NCBI RefSeq assembly: GCF_002723955.1
Contig: NZ_BEWN01000001.1
Location: 310,001-374,000, forward strand
Source: Gluconobacter frateurii
GTDB lineage: Bacteria > Pseudomonadota > Alphaproteobacteria > Acetobacterales > Acetobacteraceae
Length of the DNA stretch: 64,000 nt
Direction: 5' to 3'
The translations under genes were made by a program, and so were the position numbers. This document shows positions 47,259 to 55,822 of this stretch, piece after piece; the stretch's first letter is position 1; each line of letters opens with the position of its first letter. The notes below the pieces were generated by a model, which was not told where the DNA came from, did not search any database, and saw only the letters and a program-made list of their open reading frames with translations.

Positions 47259-48247
47259 AAGTTTCCAACCGCATTGTCACCGAAGACGAAGCCGATCTGC
47301 GCCTCGACCGCTGGTTCCGACGTCACTACCCCAATCTCACGCAGGGCGCGCTCCAGAAGCTGTGCCGGACAGGCCAGGTCCGCGTCGACGGGGGGCGCGT
47401 GCAGACCAATTCGCGCCTCGCGCCGGGACAGACCGTCCGCATTCCGCCGCTGCCGGACATAAGCCAGCCTGCACCACTGCCGCCGCCCGATCCGATGCTG
47501 GTGCGCGAAATCGAAAAGATGGTGATCTATCAGGACGATCACCTGCTGGTTCTGGACAAGCCATCCGGCCTTGCAACGCAGGGTGGTCCCGGCATCACCA
47601 AGCATGTGGACATGATGCTCGATGGTCTGCGCAAGGAAGATGGGGATCGTCCGCGTCTTGTGCATCGTATCGACCGTGACACGTCAGGTATCCTTCTGAT
47701 CGCCCGCACGCCGGGCGTGGCCGCCAAGTTGGCAGCCGCCTTCCGGGGGCGTGATGTGGGCAAGACGTACTGGGCAATCGTTGTCGGTCGCCCGGCGCAG
47801 CCTTCCGGCATTATTGATCAACCACTCGCCAAGATTGGCGCAGGTGGAGCGGCTCTCGTGGTCGCTGCGTCACGTGGCGAAGAAGATGCTGTGTCTGCCA
47901 AGAGCGAATATGAGACGATTGATGCGGCTGGAAAGAAGTTCTCCTGGCTGGCCCTGTCTCCGCTGACGGGCCGCACGCATCAGCTTCGCGTTCACTGCGA
48001 ATCCCTCGGCACGCCCATCGTTGGTGATCCGCGCTATGGCGGGAAGGCCGCCCATCCGGAAGGATTCATCGACCGGCTGCATCTCCATGCCCGCCAGCTC
48101 GATATTCCGCATCCGGCTGGTGGACGCCTGATCGTCACCGCGCCGCTGCCACCGCATATGCGTGAGACATTCCGTTCTTTGGGGTTTGTGCCGGGTGATA
48201 CGCCTGCACCCAAGCGGATCAAGGGAAACAGAGGGCCTGCAAAATAA
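47255..48247 (+). CDS. rluC: 23S rRNA pseudouridine synthase, RluC/D type
   Basis: 330 residues: an S4 RNA-binding domain (about 12-62) followed by the pseudouridine synthase domain with the catalytic Asp140 in HRIDRDTSG, and LTGRTHQLRVH near the end. RluC isomerises uridines of 23S rRNA; RluD specificity is not excluded. It overlaps rarA by four bases and the AsmA gene by one. Confidence 0.92.
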   Translation: MKVSNRIVTEDEADLRLDRWFRRHYPNLTQGALQKLCRTGQVRVDGGRVQTNSRLAPGQTVRIPPLPDISQPAPLPPPDPMLVREIEKMVIYQDDHLLVLDKPSGLATQGGPGITKHVDMMLDGLRKEDGDRPRLVHRIDRDTSGILLIARTPGVAAKLAAAFRGRDVGKTYWAIVVGRPAQPSGIIDQPLAKIGAGGAALVVAASRGEEDAVSAKSEYETIDAAGKKFSWLALSPLTGRTHQLRVHCESLGTPIVGDPRYGGKAAHPEGFIDRLHLHARQLDIPHPAGGRLIVTAPLPPHMRETFRSLGFVPGDTPAPKRIKGNRGPAK

Positions 48248-50823
48248 TGAGGAAACTCACTGGCGCGCTCATCGGGGTCATCGTTGCCTTCGTGGGCGCC
48301 TCTATCGCTGCACATGAACTGATCGATCAGGATGCGCTGCGCCAGCGTGTGGCCGAGGCCCTGAAGAAAGAGACGGGCCTTTCCATGGCCGTTAAGGGAT
48401 CATCCATCCAGATCTTGCCTTGGCCCTCGTTTGAAGCGCGGAGTCTTGTTCTGCAACGCCCCGGTCAGAAGCCGGTCTTTGAGGCCAAAACTCTTCATGC
48501 GGGCCTGTCCGTTCTGGCGCTTCTGCACCGGGAGGTCCGCTTTCAGGGTTTTGTGGTCGACGGGGCAACGTTGCTGCTGGAGCGTGATCGGGACGGCAAT
48601 GCCAACTGGTCTTTCAGCCGCAATGCTCATCCTGAAAATGGCGGAGAGAATGCCCCGCTTCCGGTTCGGCAGCACATCGGGGAGCGCGTTCAGGCTCATT
48701 GGGATCTGTCGCTTGATGCTCTGCATCTGACGAACAGTACCGTTCGCTGGCAGGACGACATGAAGGGTATGAGCGGGTCGTTCCAGATCGGAACGATGGA
48801 TCTCGCCGGGCTTCGCAGCCCCAGCCCGTGGATTAACCTGCAAGGCACGCATGGGTCGACGCCCTTCACGCTTCAGGGTCATGTCGGTGATCTGTCCCTG
48901 TTGCAGTCTGGCGCCAAGCCATGGACGTTCAGTCTGGGCACGACATTGGGGGCAGACGCCAAGCGGGACTGGCTGAACGTGGACGGTCAGATCCACGATG
49001 CCCGCCATCTCCGTGGCCTGTCCGTGACGGCGCAGGGAGAATGGCCAAACCTGCAGGATGCGCATCGCCTTTTCCCGCATGCCAATTTGCCGGATGTCCG
49101 TGGTCTTGGCGGTGAACTGTCGGTTCAGGGCGATGCGGGCGAACTGACGGATGCCGACTGGGCAGAGAAGGGGCAGGCGCTGCTCGTGAGTCTTGTTCCG
49201 GGCCGCGTGCATTTGCACGCGTCAGGACTGATTGTTCGGGGTGTGGCGATCAACAACCTGCATCTTGATGCCGACGCCAGCTCTGCCCCTCTGTCTGTGG
49301 GTGCGGATGTCCTCTGGCGGAATACAGGCTGGAGAATCCTGAGCAACGCCGGAACGCTGGAACAGGCAGCCCGTGCATGGCGCGATCATGGACAGACTGC
49401 GGTCCCCGTGGAGGCAGAAATTCGCTCCACGCCGCTGTCGCTTTCTTCAGCGGTTGGCAGCGATGGAGCGGTTCCGCCTGCCAATGCGCAGGATGATGCC
49501 AAAATTACCGTCTCTGGCACGGTGGGCGCCGAGAAGAGCCATTTTGTGGTGCAGGGTGGGGCAAGAACGCTTCATCTGCCCAAAACCCTTCTGCATGACG
49601 TCTCTCTTCAGGGAACACTGGACAGCAAGGGGCTGAGCGAAGCCACGCTCGATGGCTTTGCGTTCAAAAGTCATGAAGTGGACGTGGATGGAGTTTTGCA
49701 TCTTCTCACGGATGAAGACGCGGTTCCCCTGCTGAACGGTCGTCTGCATGCAACGCAGTTGGATCTGGATGCGCTGCGAGGTCTGTGGCTCGCTGAGGTC
49801 AAGGCAGAGCAGGCGGCTAAACCTGTGAAGTCCGAGCCTGTACCGATGCCCGGTCCTGCCGGAACAGTGGAAAAGGCAGCAACCCAGTCCGTTCAGACGC
49901 AGGATCAGTCTGCTGTGCCTGCGGCTCCTGATGCTCCAACTGGCTCTGGGGCAGCCGTGCCAGCATGGGTCAAGCGCTTACGGGCGCAGGATCTCGATCT
50001 ACACCTCACGCTGGACCGGGTTGTTTTCTACAGCCACGATTACACAAATCTCGTCACGCATCTGACGTTGTCCAACGGTCATCTGCGCCTTGAGCCGATT
50101 TCGGGGCAGGGGCAGGGCTTAACCCTGGCCGGTCAGGCTGATCTTGATGCCTCGAAACTGCCGGTCACAACGCATCTCACGTTCCAGCCGCTGGTTCTGC
50201 CGGTCGGCCTGCTTGAGGAAAGCCTGAAGTTGCCGCTCCTGCTTCAAGGGCCGGTCCAGCTTGTTGGTGAAGTGACGGGACAGGGTGACAGTCTGGAAAC
50301 CATCCGGCAGTCCCTGAACGGCCATCTCGGCGTTTCAATGGTGGATGGTCAGGTGGATAGCCAGATCCTTGGTCGTATTGCCGGGCCAGGAGCGAGTTCG
50401 CTGCTGGGTAGCGGTTCGCGTCCGCTCCGTTGCCTCGGTTTGCATCTGGCGCTTTCTGATGATGTCGCCACGCTGGACACCATCGGTCTGCAATCAGGAC
50501 GATTCTCGACGCAAGGGCATGGTGAGGTGCATCTCGGATCGCAAGATATGACGCTTCACCTCGTGCCAAGCCTCGATTTTGAGGGGGCGGGAGCTTCAAC
50601 GCCGGTGGTTGTCACCGGAACGATCTCTGCCCCCCAGGCCAAGCAGGACAGGGACGGAAACGGGCGGTTCCAGCTTTCGATCGGAGATGGTCCGGCTGCT
50701 GATCCCTGCACGTCGGCATTAACCGCAGCTCGCGAAGGACAGGCGGGACCACCTGTTAGCGAGCAGTCGCATCATCACAACAAGGCAGGTGACATCCTGC
50801 GTGCGCTGGGAGTTCTCCATTGA
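48247..50823 (+). CDS. AsmA family protein
   Basis: 858 residues: one N-terminal helix (about 5-22) and the AsmA opening VKGSSIQILPWPSFEARSLV, then repeated beta segments and a Gly/Pro/Ala linker near residues 520-570. AsmA proteins are periplasmic, membrane-anchored proteins linked to outer membrane lipid assembly. The start shares a base with the rluC stop, and its TGA overlaps the ATP12 TTG. Confidence 0.9.
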   Translation: MRKLTGALIGVIVAFVGASIAAHELIDQDALRQRVAEALKKETGLSMAVKGSSIQILPWPSFEARSLVLQRPGQKPVFEAKTLHAGLSVLALLHREVRFQGFVVDGATLLLERDRDGNANWSFSRNAHPENGGENAPLPVRQHIGERVQAHWDLSLDALHLTNSTVRWQDDMKGMSGSFQIGTMDLAGLRSPSPWINLQGTHGSTPFTLQGHVGDLSLLQSGAKPWTFSLGTTLGADAKRDWLNVDGQIHDARHLRGLSVTAQGEWPNLQDAHRLFPHANLPDVRGLGGELSVQGDAGELTDADWAEKGQALLVSLVPGRVHLHASGLIVRGVAINNLHLDADASSAPLSVGADVLWRNTGWRILSNAGTLEQAARAWRDHGQTAVPVEAEIRSTPLSLSSAVGSDGAVPPANAQDDAKITVSGTVGAEKSHFVVQGGARTLHLPKTLLHDVSLQGTLDSKGLSEATLDGFAFKSHEVDVDGVLHLLTDEDAVPLLNGRLHATQLDLDALRGLWLAEVKAEQAAKPVKSEPVPMPGPAGTVEKAATQSVQTQDQSAVPAAPDAPTGSGAAVPAWVKRLRAQDLDLHLTLDRVVFYSHDYTNLVTHLTLSNGHLRLEPISGQGQGLTLAGQADLDASKLPVTTHLTFQPLVLPVGLLEESLKLPLLLQGPVQLVGEVTGQGDSLETIRQSLNGHLGVSMVDGQVDSQILGRIAGPGASSLLGSGSRPLRCLGLHLALSDDVATLDTIGLQSGRFSTQGHGEVHLGSQDMTLHLVPSLDFEGAGASTPVVVTGTISAPQAKQDRDGNGRFQLSIGDGPAADPCTSALTAAREGQAGPPVSEQSHHHNKAGDILRALGVLH

Positions 50824-51509
50824 GCAGTCGGAAGCGTTTCTGGAAAAATGTGACACTCGGGGAACAGGATGGGTTGTTCCGCCCGGAATTGGACGGTCGC
50901 CCGATCCGCCTGCCCAAGGGAGAGGTTCTGGCCGTTGCTTCTCGGGCTCTTGGGCAGGCGATTGTCGCGGAATGGAGTCGCATTCCGGAAGAGGAATCTT
51001 TCACGCCAGAACAGCTTCCTCTGACGCGCATTGCAGGAACCATGATCGAGCGGATCCGGCCTGATCTGATCGAAGCCCGTGAAGCTCTGCTGCGACATGG
51101 GCTGGATGATGGCCTCTGCTACCGCAAGGAAAAGCCCGACTCGACCGTAGAGCGCATCTTCGAGTGGCTGGCCAAGGAAGGCATTCAGCCATCTGTTACA
51201 GATGGTCTCATGCCGATTACTCAGTCGGGTGACTACATTACAGGGCTGGAGCGCCTCCTGACCCGCCAGAACGAAGCCGAACTAGCAGTCCTGGGAGTTC
51301 TGACGCAGAGTTTTGGAAGTCTTCTTCTGGCTCTGGCGCTGGTCTCAGGTGCAATCAGCAAAGAAGACGCCGTGTCCGTTGCCAATGCTGATGAGCGCAA
51401 ACAACTTCTGGTCTGGGGGCGGGATGACGAACTGTTCCGTGTCATGACCACACGCGAGCAGGACACCACGGAGGCTCTGACGTTTCTCGGTTTTGCACGC
51501 GAGGGCTGA
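50820..51509 (+). CDS. ATP12-type F1-ATPase assembly chaperone
   Basis: 229 residues. The ATP12 fold is recognised by WKNVTLGEQDGLFRPELDGR, LPLTRIAGTMIERI and LALALVSGAISKEDAV, as in mitochondrial ATP12, which protects the alpha subunit during F1 assembly; alphaproteobacteria often keep this gene. The TTG at 50820 overlaps the AsmA stop (TTGA). It ends a four-gene coupled run from rarA. Confidence 0.88.
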   Translation: MSSRKRFWKNVTLGEQDGLFRPELDGRPIRLPKGEVLAVASRALGQAIVAEWSRIPEEESFTPEQLPLTRIAGTMIERIRPDLIEAREALLRHGLDDGLCYRKEKPDSTVERIFEWLAKEGIQPSVTDGLMPITQSGDYITGLERLLTRQNEAELAVLGVLTQSFGSLLLALALVSGAISKEDAVSVANADERKQLLVWGRDDELFRVMTTREQDTTEALTFLGFAREG

Positions 51510-51649
51510 ATTTTTCGTGTGAGGCATGATGTTGCCATATTCGGAGCGCATCTGGCGCTGTGACAGAAAGAGATGATTAGTGACTGGCTTCCAGGGGAAG
51601 TTATGGCGCAATTTCCGATCTGTCCTGTAACGTCAGAGTCGAGGAAGAT

Positions 51650-51778
51650 ATGTCGGTATCCGTCAGTCGCCCCATGCGTCACATGGGTACACGTCTTGTA
51701 GCGAAGTGCTCGATGGGGGCATGGCTTCTACTCGCAGCAACGCCGATTATTGTCGTTGTCTGCGCCATTCACGGCTGA
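51650..51778 (+). CDS. Small membrane protein (unlisted)
   Basis: A 42-codon frame from ATG 51650 (GAGGAAG six bases upstream) to TGA 51778. It encodes a basic N-terminus and a single hydrophobic helix (WLLLAATPIIVVVCAI). The stop is followed by a clear gap and the ispDF terminator. No family is recognised; it could be a chance frame. Confidence 0.45.
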   Translation: MSVSVSRPMRHMGTRLVAKCSMGAWLLLAATPIIVVVCAIHG

Positions 51779-51836
51779 GGCTTCCGTAGCCTCACAGTTT
51801 ACTTGCCCGACGTGCCATCCTGATTGTGGTGGCATG

Positions 51837-51867
51837 AAAAAAGCCCACCTCCAGAAGGATGCGGGCT
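51837..51867 (-). terminator. Rho-independent terminator of ispDF
   Basis: On the minus strand, AGCCCGCATCC pairs with GGAGGTGGGCT around a four-base loop (one mismatch and one G-T pair), followed by T6. It lies 30 bases after the ispDF stop. Confidence 0.85.
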
Positions 51868-51896
51868 CTCTTTAAAACAGAAATAATTGAAGACGC

Positions 51897-53063
51897 TCAG
51901 GCGTCTCCGTTATCCGGTACCATGATGCTGACGGCAGCGGTCGCGGCGATGCCCTCTTCGCGGCCGGTGAAGCCCAGGCGCTCGGATGTTGTGGCCTTCA
52001 CCGAAATACGGCTGACATTAACCTGAAGCAGCTCTGCCAGACGCTCCTGCATGGCCTTGGCATGCGGACCGATCTTTGGGCGCTCGCAGATCAGCGTAAT
52101 GTCTGCATTCACGAGGAAGCCGCCACGGGCGCGAATGCGCTCACCGGCATGGATCAGGAAACGGGCGGAATCCATGTCCTTCCACTCGTTGTCTGTCGGC
52201 GGGAAGTGACGGCCAATATCGCCTTCAGCCAATGCACCATAAATGGCGTCACACAGCGTATGGATACCGACATCGGCGTCTGAATGGCCAGCAAGGCCTT
52301 TCGTGTGCGGAATTTCAATCCCGCAGAGGATCAGCTTGCGGCCTTCCTCAAATGCATGGACGTCGTAGCCAAGCCCGACGCGGGGCAGCAGGTTGCCGTC
52401 GATTACACCTTCAAGACGCATCAGATCCTCCGCAACTGTCAGTTTGATATTGTTGTCCGATCCCTGAACGATTGCGACCGGATGGCCACCCTGCTCCAGC
52501 AGGGCTGCATCGTCGGTGCGGGCATCGCGGTGAGTGCGATGCAACTCGAGCAGGGTCGGGAAATGGAAACCCTGAGGTGTCTGCGCTCGCCACAGGTTCT
52601 CGCGCGGGACGGTGTCGATGATGATGCCGTCCCGGACTTTTTTGATGGTATCGCTGACCGCAACGGCGGGAATCACGCCCGCATGGGTTTTCAGCGCCTC
52701 TATGACATTCTGAACCACTTCCGGTGGTACGCAGGGGCGCGCACCATCATGAACCAGCACAAGATCCGGTGGCTCCGGCAGGTTGGCGAGCGTTTCCAGC
52801 CCGTTCCGCACGCTGTCGTGACGTTCTGCACCGCCCGCAACGGGTGGCAAAACCTCCAGCCCGGCAAGGCTTTCGGCCAGCAGGGGATCGTCTCCGACTG
52901 GCAGAAGAACATCTACATGCGGAAGGAGGGCTTCGGCAGCACGGCGGATGACGGGTTTGCCCCGCAGCATCCGGAACTGCTTGCTGGAACCTTCACCCTC
53001 GGGTGAGGCGGCGGCAAATCGCCGACCACGACCGGCGGCGAGAAGAAGGGCGGCGATACGCAT
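51897..53063 (-). CDS. ispDF: Bifunctional IspD/IspF enzyme of the MEP pathway
   Basis: 388 residues. The N-terminal half is 2-C-methyl-D-erythritol 4-phosphate cytidylyltransferase ([20 protein letters not shown]), the C-terminal half MECDP synthase ([12 protein letters not shown] with the metal DxH, and AGHSDADV). Fusions are common in alphaproteobacteria. It makes isoprenoid precursors. ATG 53063 starts the first domain; a TTG at 53099 is the alternative. Neither has a clear ribosome site. Confidence 0.94.
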   Translation of the reverse strand: MRIAALLLAAGRGRRFAAASPEGEGSSKQFRMLRGKPVIRRAAEALLPHVDVLLPVGDDPLLAESLAGLEVLPPVAGGAERHDSVRNGLETLANLPEPPDLVLVHDGARPCVPPEVVQNVIEALKTHAGVIPAVAVSDTIKKVRDGIIIDTVPRENLWRAQTPQGFHFPTLLELHRTHRDARTDDAALLEQGGHPVAIVQGSDNNIKLTVAEDLMRLEGVIDGNLLPRVGLGYDVHAFEEGRKLILCGIEIPHTKGLAGHSDADVGIHTLCDAIYGALAEGDIGRHFPPTDNEWKDMDSARFLIHAGERIRARGGFLVNADITLICERPKIGPHAKAMQERLAELLQVNVSRISVKATTSERLGFTGREEGIAATAAVSIMVPDNGDA

Positions 53064-53118
53064 GGGCGCAGGAATGGGCCGCGGGGACCGCAACGTCAAG
53101 GGTTCGTGTCAGTGCAGA

Positions 53119-53592
53119 TCAGTGAAGCAGTCCGCCATCATGGGGGCTGTCGAGGCTGAACGTGGGAATATGGACGTCAAAGCGCTGCCCTGAGACAGGC
53201 TCAAGCATGTGATACGTCCCGCGCATGAAGCCACCAGGCGTCGTGAGCATTGCGCCTGACGTGTAATCATACTGGTCTTTGGGAGAGATGATCGGTTGCT
53301 CGCCGACAACCCCGTCTCCGTGGACATGTTCAACCCGGCCAAGGCCATCCACGATTTCCCAGCTTCGGGAAATGAGCTGGAAGGTTTCTTTCCGGCCATT
53401 TTCGATGCTGATGTGATAGGCCCAGGCAAAACGATGGTCTTCGGGCTGGGACTGGTCGTCCAGCCAGAACGTACGGACCGTGACGGTCACGTCGTCCGTT
53501 ATCTGGCTGAAACGCGGTGCATTATCCATGGCTTCGGCCAGAGCCGCTTCCGGATCAGCCAGGAGGTGAGGGTGGGATGACTTGTCAGGCAT
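53119..53592 (-). CDS. apaG: ApaG domain protein
   Basis: 157 residues. The ApaG fold (immunoglobulin-like) is seen in FAWAYHISIENGRKETFQLI, SRSWEIVDG and GAMLTTPGGFMRGTYHM. ApaG is linked to Co2+/Mg2+ tolerance in E. coli but its mechanism is unknown. An internal ATG (residue 22) could shorten it. It is downstream of metZ on the same strand. Confidence 0.93.
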   Translation of the reverse strand: MPDKSSHPHLLADPEAALAEAMDNAPRFSQITDDVTVTVRTFWLDDQSQPEDHRFAWAYHISIENGRKETFQLISRSWEIVDGLGRVEHVHGDGVVGEQPIISPKDQYDYTSGAMLTTPGGFMRGTYHMLEPVSGQRFDVHIPTFSLDSPHDGGLLH

Positions 53593-53633
53593 GACGCCAT
53601 TCTAATGTCATCCCGCCTCTTTGTCAGGAAAAC

Positions 53634-54827
53634 TTATTTGACCGAATGTGCAGCGGCTGCACCAGCTGTGACATCGGCAATCAGATCGGCTGCGTCTTCA
53701 AGGCCGACAGACAGACGAATCACGCCATCCGTGATGCCCAGACGTGCACGTTCCTCTTCGCTGACGCGCATATGGGTCGTCGTGGCGGGATGGGTGGCAA
53801 GGCTGCGCGCATCGCCGAGATTATTGGAAATGGCGATCAGGCCAAAGGCATTGAGGCACGCAAAGGCACCGGCCTTGCCGTTCTCGACTTCAAAGGCAAC
53901 CAGAGAGCCACCGTTGTTCATCTGCTTCTGCGCAAGGTCATGCTGCGGATGGTCGGCACGACCCGGATAACGGACGTTCACGACGCCCGGAAGTGCTGCG
54001 AGTGCGTCGGCAACAGCCGCCGCATTGCGTGCCATGGCTTCGGTCCGAAGCTTGAGGGTTTCGAGACCCTTCAGCAGCACCCAGGCATTAAACGGAGACA
54101 GGGCGTTACCCGTGTTGCGGGTGAACGGCTGAAGCGTCTCCTTGATCCACTTGTCGTTGCCCAGAACGGCACCGCCCAGAACACGTCCCTGACCGTCGAT
54201 ATGTTTCGTGCAGGAATACAGTACGACATCAGCGCCCAGTTTGAGCGGAGACTGACCGATCGGGGAGGCGAAGACATTGTCCACCATCAGCAGCGCACCC
54301 GCCTTGTGGGCAAGATCCGCAATGCGCTGGATATCGAGAACATCCAGCATCGGGTTTGACGGGCTTTCGATCAGGACGGCAGCTGTTGGGCGCGAAAGCG
54401 CGCGCTCCCAGGCGTCGTAGTCATCGCCATCGACCAGTTCGGTCTCGATGCCGTAGCGCGGCAGCAGCGTCGTAACGATCCAGTAGCAGGAACCAAAGAT
54501 CGCGCGGGACGCAACAACCCGCTCACCAGTTTTGACATGCGCCAGAAGAGCTGACGAGACCGCGCCCATACCTGTGGACGTGGCGATACAGGCGTCTGCA
54601 CCTTCCAGAAGGGCAAGCCGTTCCTGAAGTGTGTCCACAGTCGGGTTGCCGAAGCGTGAATACTGGAAATGCTCGACATCGCCCGTAAAAGTGGCGGCAG
54701 CCTGCTCGGCACTGTCATAAACGAAGCCGGATGTCAGGAAGAGCGCTTCGGACGTTTCGCCGAACTCGGTACGGTTCGGGGCGTCGTGCAGGAGACGCGT
54801 GGCAGTACGCCAGTTTTCTGAAGACAT
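53634..54827 (-). CDS. metZ: O-succinylhomoserine sulfhydrylase
   Basis: 397 residues, a PLP enzyme of the Cys/Met metabolism family that makes homocysteine from O-succinylhomoserine and sulfide. QYSRFGNPT, GMGAVSSALLAHVKTGERVV, and the PLP lysine in YSCTKHIDGQG are visible. GGAGGG precedes the ATG at 54827; a frame to 54968 is rejected. A SAM-II riboswitch sits 92 bases upstream. O-acetylhomoserine use is not excluded. Confidence 0.93.
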   Translation of the reverse strand: MSSENWRTATRLLHDAPNRTEFGETSEALFLTSGFVYDSAEQAAATFTGDVEHFQYSRFGNPTVDTLQERLALLEGADACIATSTGMGAVSSALLAHVKTGERVVASRAIFGSCYWIVTTLLPRYGIETELVDGDDYDAWERALSRPTAAVLIESPSNPMLDVLDIQRIADLAHKAGALLMVDNVFASPIGQSPLKLGADVVLYSCTKHIDGQGRVLGGAVLGNDKWIKETLQPFTRNTGNALSPFNAWVLLKGLETLKLRTEAMARNAAAVADALAALPGVVNVRYPGRADHPQHDLAQKQMNNGGSLVAFEVENGKAGAFACLNAFGLIAISNNLGDARSLATHPATTTHMRVSEEERARLGITDGVIRLSVGLEDAADLIADVTAGAAAAHSVK

Positions 54828-54918
54828 AAGATCAGTCCCTCCAAAGGTTCTCACCGGTTGGGTGAAAAGCATGTGGCGGGCCGTGGAAGTCCTGGGGAAA
54901 CCGTGGATGGAAAACCGC

Positions 54919-54978
54919 AGGGCCTCTTTAGCGCAATTATTTATCCTCGCCGCAAGCCGGCCGCTCAAATCACGAGGG
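54919..54978 (-). ncRNA. SAM-II riboswitch upstream of metZ
   Basis: Read on the minus strand: CTCGTGATTTGAGC, GGCTTGCGGCGAGGATAAAT and GCGCTAAAGAGGCC. These follow the SAM-II aptamer order (GTGATTT loop, the GCGAG stem, GATAAA and a GCTAAA pseudoknot strand). SAM-II is an alphaproteobacterial S-adenosylmethionine sensor found before met genes. It lies in the metZ leader in the right orientation, and binding should reduce MetZ production. Confidence 0.85.
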
Positions 54979-55011
54979 TCAAACGGTCTTTAGGGCCGCC
55001 TGACGGGCAGG

Positions 55012-55041
55012 ACTATGGGACGAGGAGTGGTTTTGCGTCAA
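55012..55041 (-). promoter_or_regulatory. metZ: Candidate metZ promoter
   Basis: On the minus strand, -35 TTGACG (55036-55041) and -10 CATAGT (55012-55017) with an 18-base spacer. Transcription would start near 55005, just before the SAM-II aptamer. Confidence 0.45.
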
Positions 55042-55057
55042 CACCCCTCAGCATGGA

Positions 55058-55086
55058 TTGCAGAGGGGCGGAGGGGAGGATATAAG
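55058..55086 (+). promoter_or_regulatory. Candidate tRNA-Gly promoter
   Basis: -35 TTGCAG (55058-55063), a 17-base spacer and -10 TATAAG (55081-55086), ending 10 bases before the tRNA. The -10 is strong and the -35 is poor. Confidence 0.4.
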
Positions 55087-55096
55087 CGACGACATT

Positions 55097-55170
55097 GCGG
55101 GTGTAGTTCAATGGTAGAACGGCAGCTTCCCAAGCTGCATACGAGGGTTCGATTCCCTTCACCCGCTCCA
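55097..55170 (+). tRNA. tRNA-Gly (anticodon CCC)
   Basis: A 74-base cloverleaf: 7-bp acceptor GCGGGTG/CACCCGC, D arm with GGTAGAAC, anticodon loop TTCCCAA with anticodon CCC (55129-55131) on a GCAGC/GCTGC stem, T arm GGGTTCGATTCCC, and an encoded CCA end. Confidence 0.95.
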
Positions 55171-55188
55171 GACTTCCCTGAAAAATTG

Positions 55189-55752
55189 TCAGTTCGGTCC
55201 GTTCATCTTGGGCATGGGCGGCGCGCTCAGCGTGTCCTGATACTCATTGCCATCCCAGATCCACTTGTCATTCTTGCCGACCAGCAGGTCGTGCATGCCT
55301 TTATGGCGCGTCGGGAGAACGGAAATATCACCGTTCACTGAGTCCAGAACCGTCTTCCAGCTATCGTTATGGCGCAGGTACACAGAGGTCGTGCAGCCAG
55401 CAGACCCGCAGAGACGGGCGGACTGAAGCTGAACGAACAGGGCTTCGTCATTCTTGCCAGAAGACAGGGGCGCAGAGCCGACCAGCACAACCGGATGGTC
55501 GTGATGTTTGGCAGCGTCTTCCAGGTCGTCTGAATTCAGCTTGCGGGCATCAATATCAAGCTGTGTGCCCGGGTGGGCAGACAGAATGACAGGTGCGGGG
55601 CCTGTTGCCGCAGCAGAAGAATGCTGGGTGTGATGCGTGGCCCGATGATGCGTTGTCGCGGCGCTTACCGTGGCGGCAACCGAGAGAACTGAGACTGTAA
55701 GCAGCGCCAGATGGCGAAGCCGGGTGCGGGATAGAATCTGCTGGATCGTCAT
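55189..55752 (-). CDS. Secreted hypothetical protein, His/Ala-rich
   Basis: 187 residues with a signal peptide ending near ATVSAA, a His-rich segment and a compact C-terminal domain holding two cysteines close together (LCGSAGCTT), probably a disulfide, and ending KWIWDGNEY. No family is recognised. It converges on tRNA-Gly and is probably periplasmic. Confidence 0.65.
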   Translation of the reverse strand: MTIQQILSRTRLRHLALLTVSVLSVAATVSAATTHHRATHHTQHSSAAATGPAPVILSAHPGTQLDIDARKLNSDDLEDAAKHHDHPVVLVGSAPLSSGKNDEALFVQLQSARLCGSAGCTTSVYLRHNDSWKTVLDSVNGDISVLPTRHKGMHDLLVGKNDKWIWDGNEYQDTLSAPPMPKMNGPN

Positions 55753-55822
55753 GATGTGATTCTTAACACGGAATTAAGCCAGTCGATCCATGACAGATTT
55801 CCGGCTGAGGTGAATTTCGACG

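Noticed and set aside
54919-54978. SAM-I or SAM/SAH riboswitch instead of SAM-II
   Set aside because: The compact size and the GTGATTT ... GATAAA ... GCTAAA order fit SAM-II, and SAM-I would need a four-way junction not seen here.
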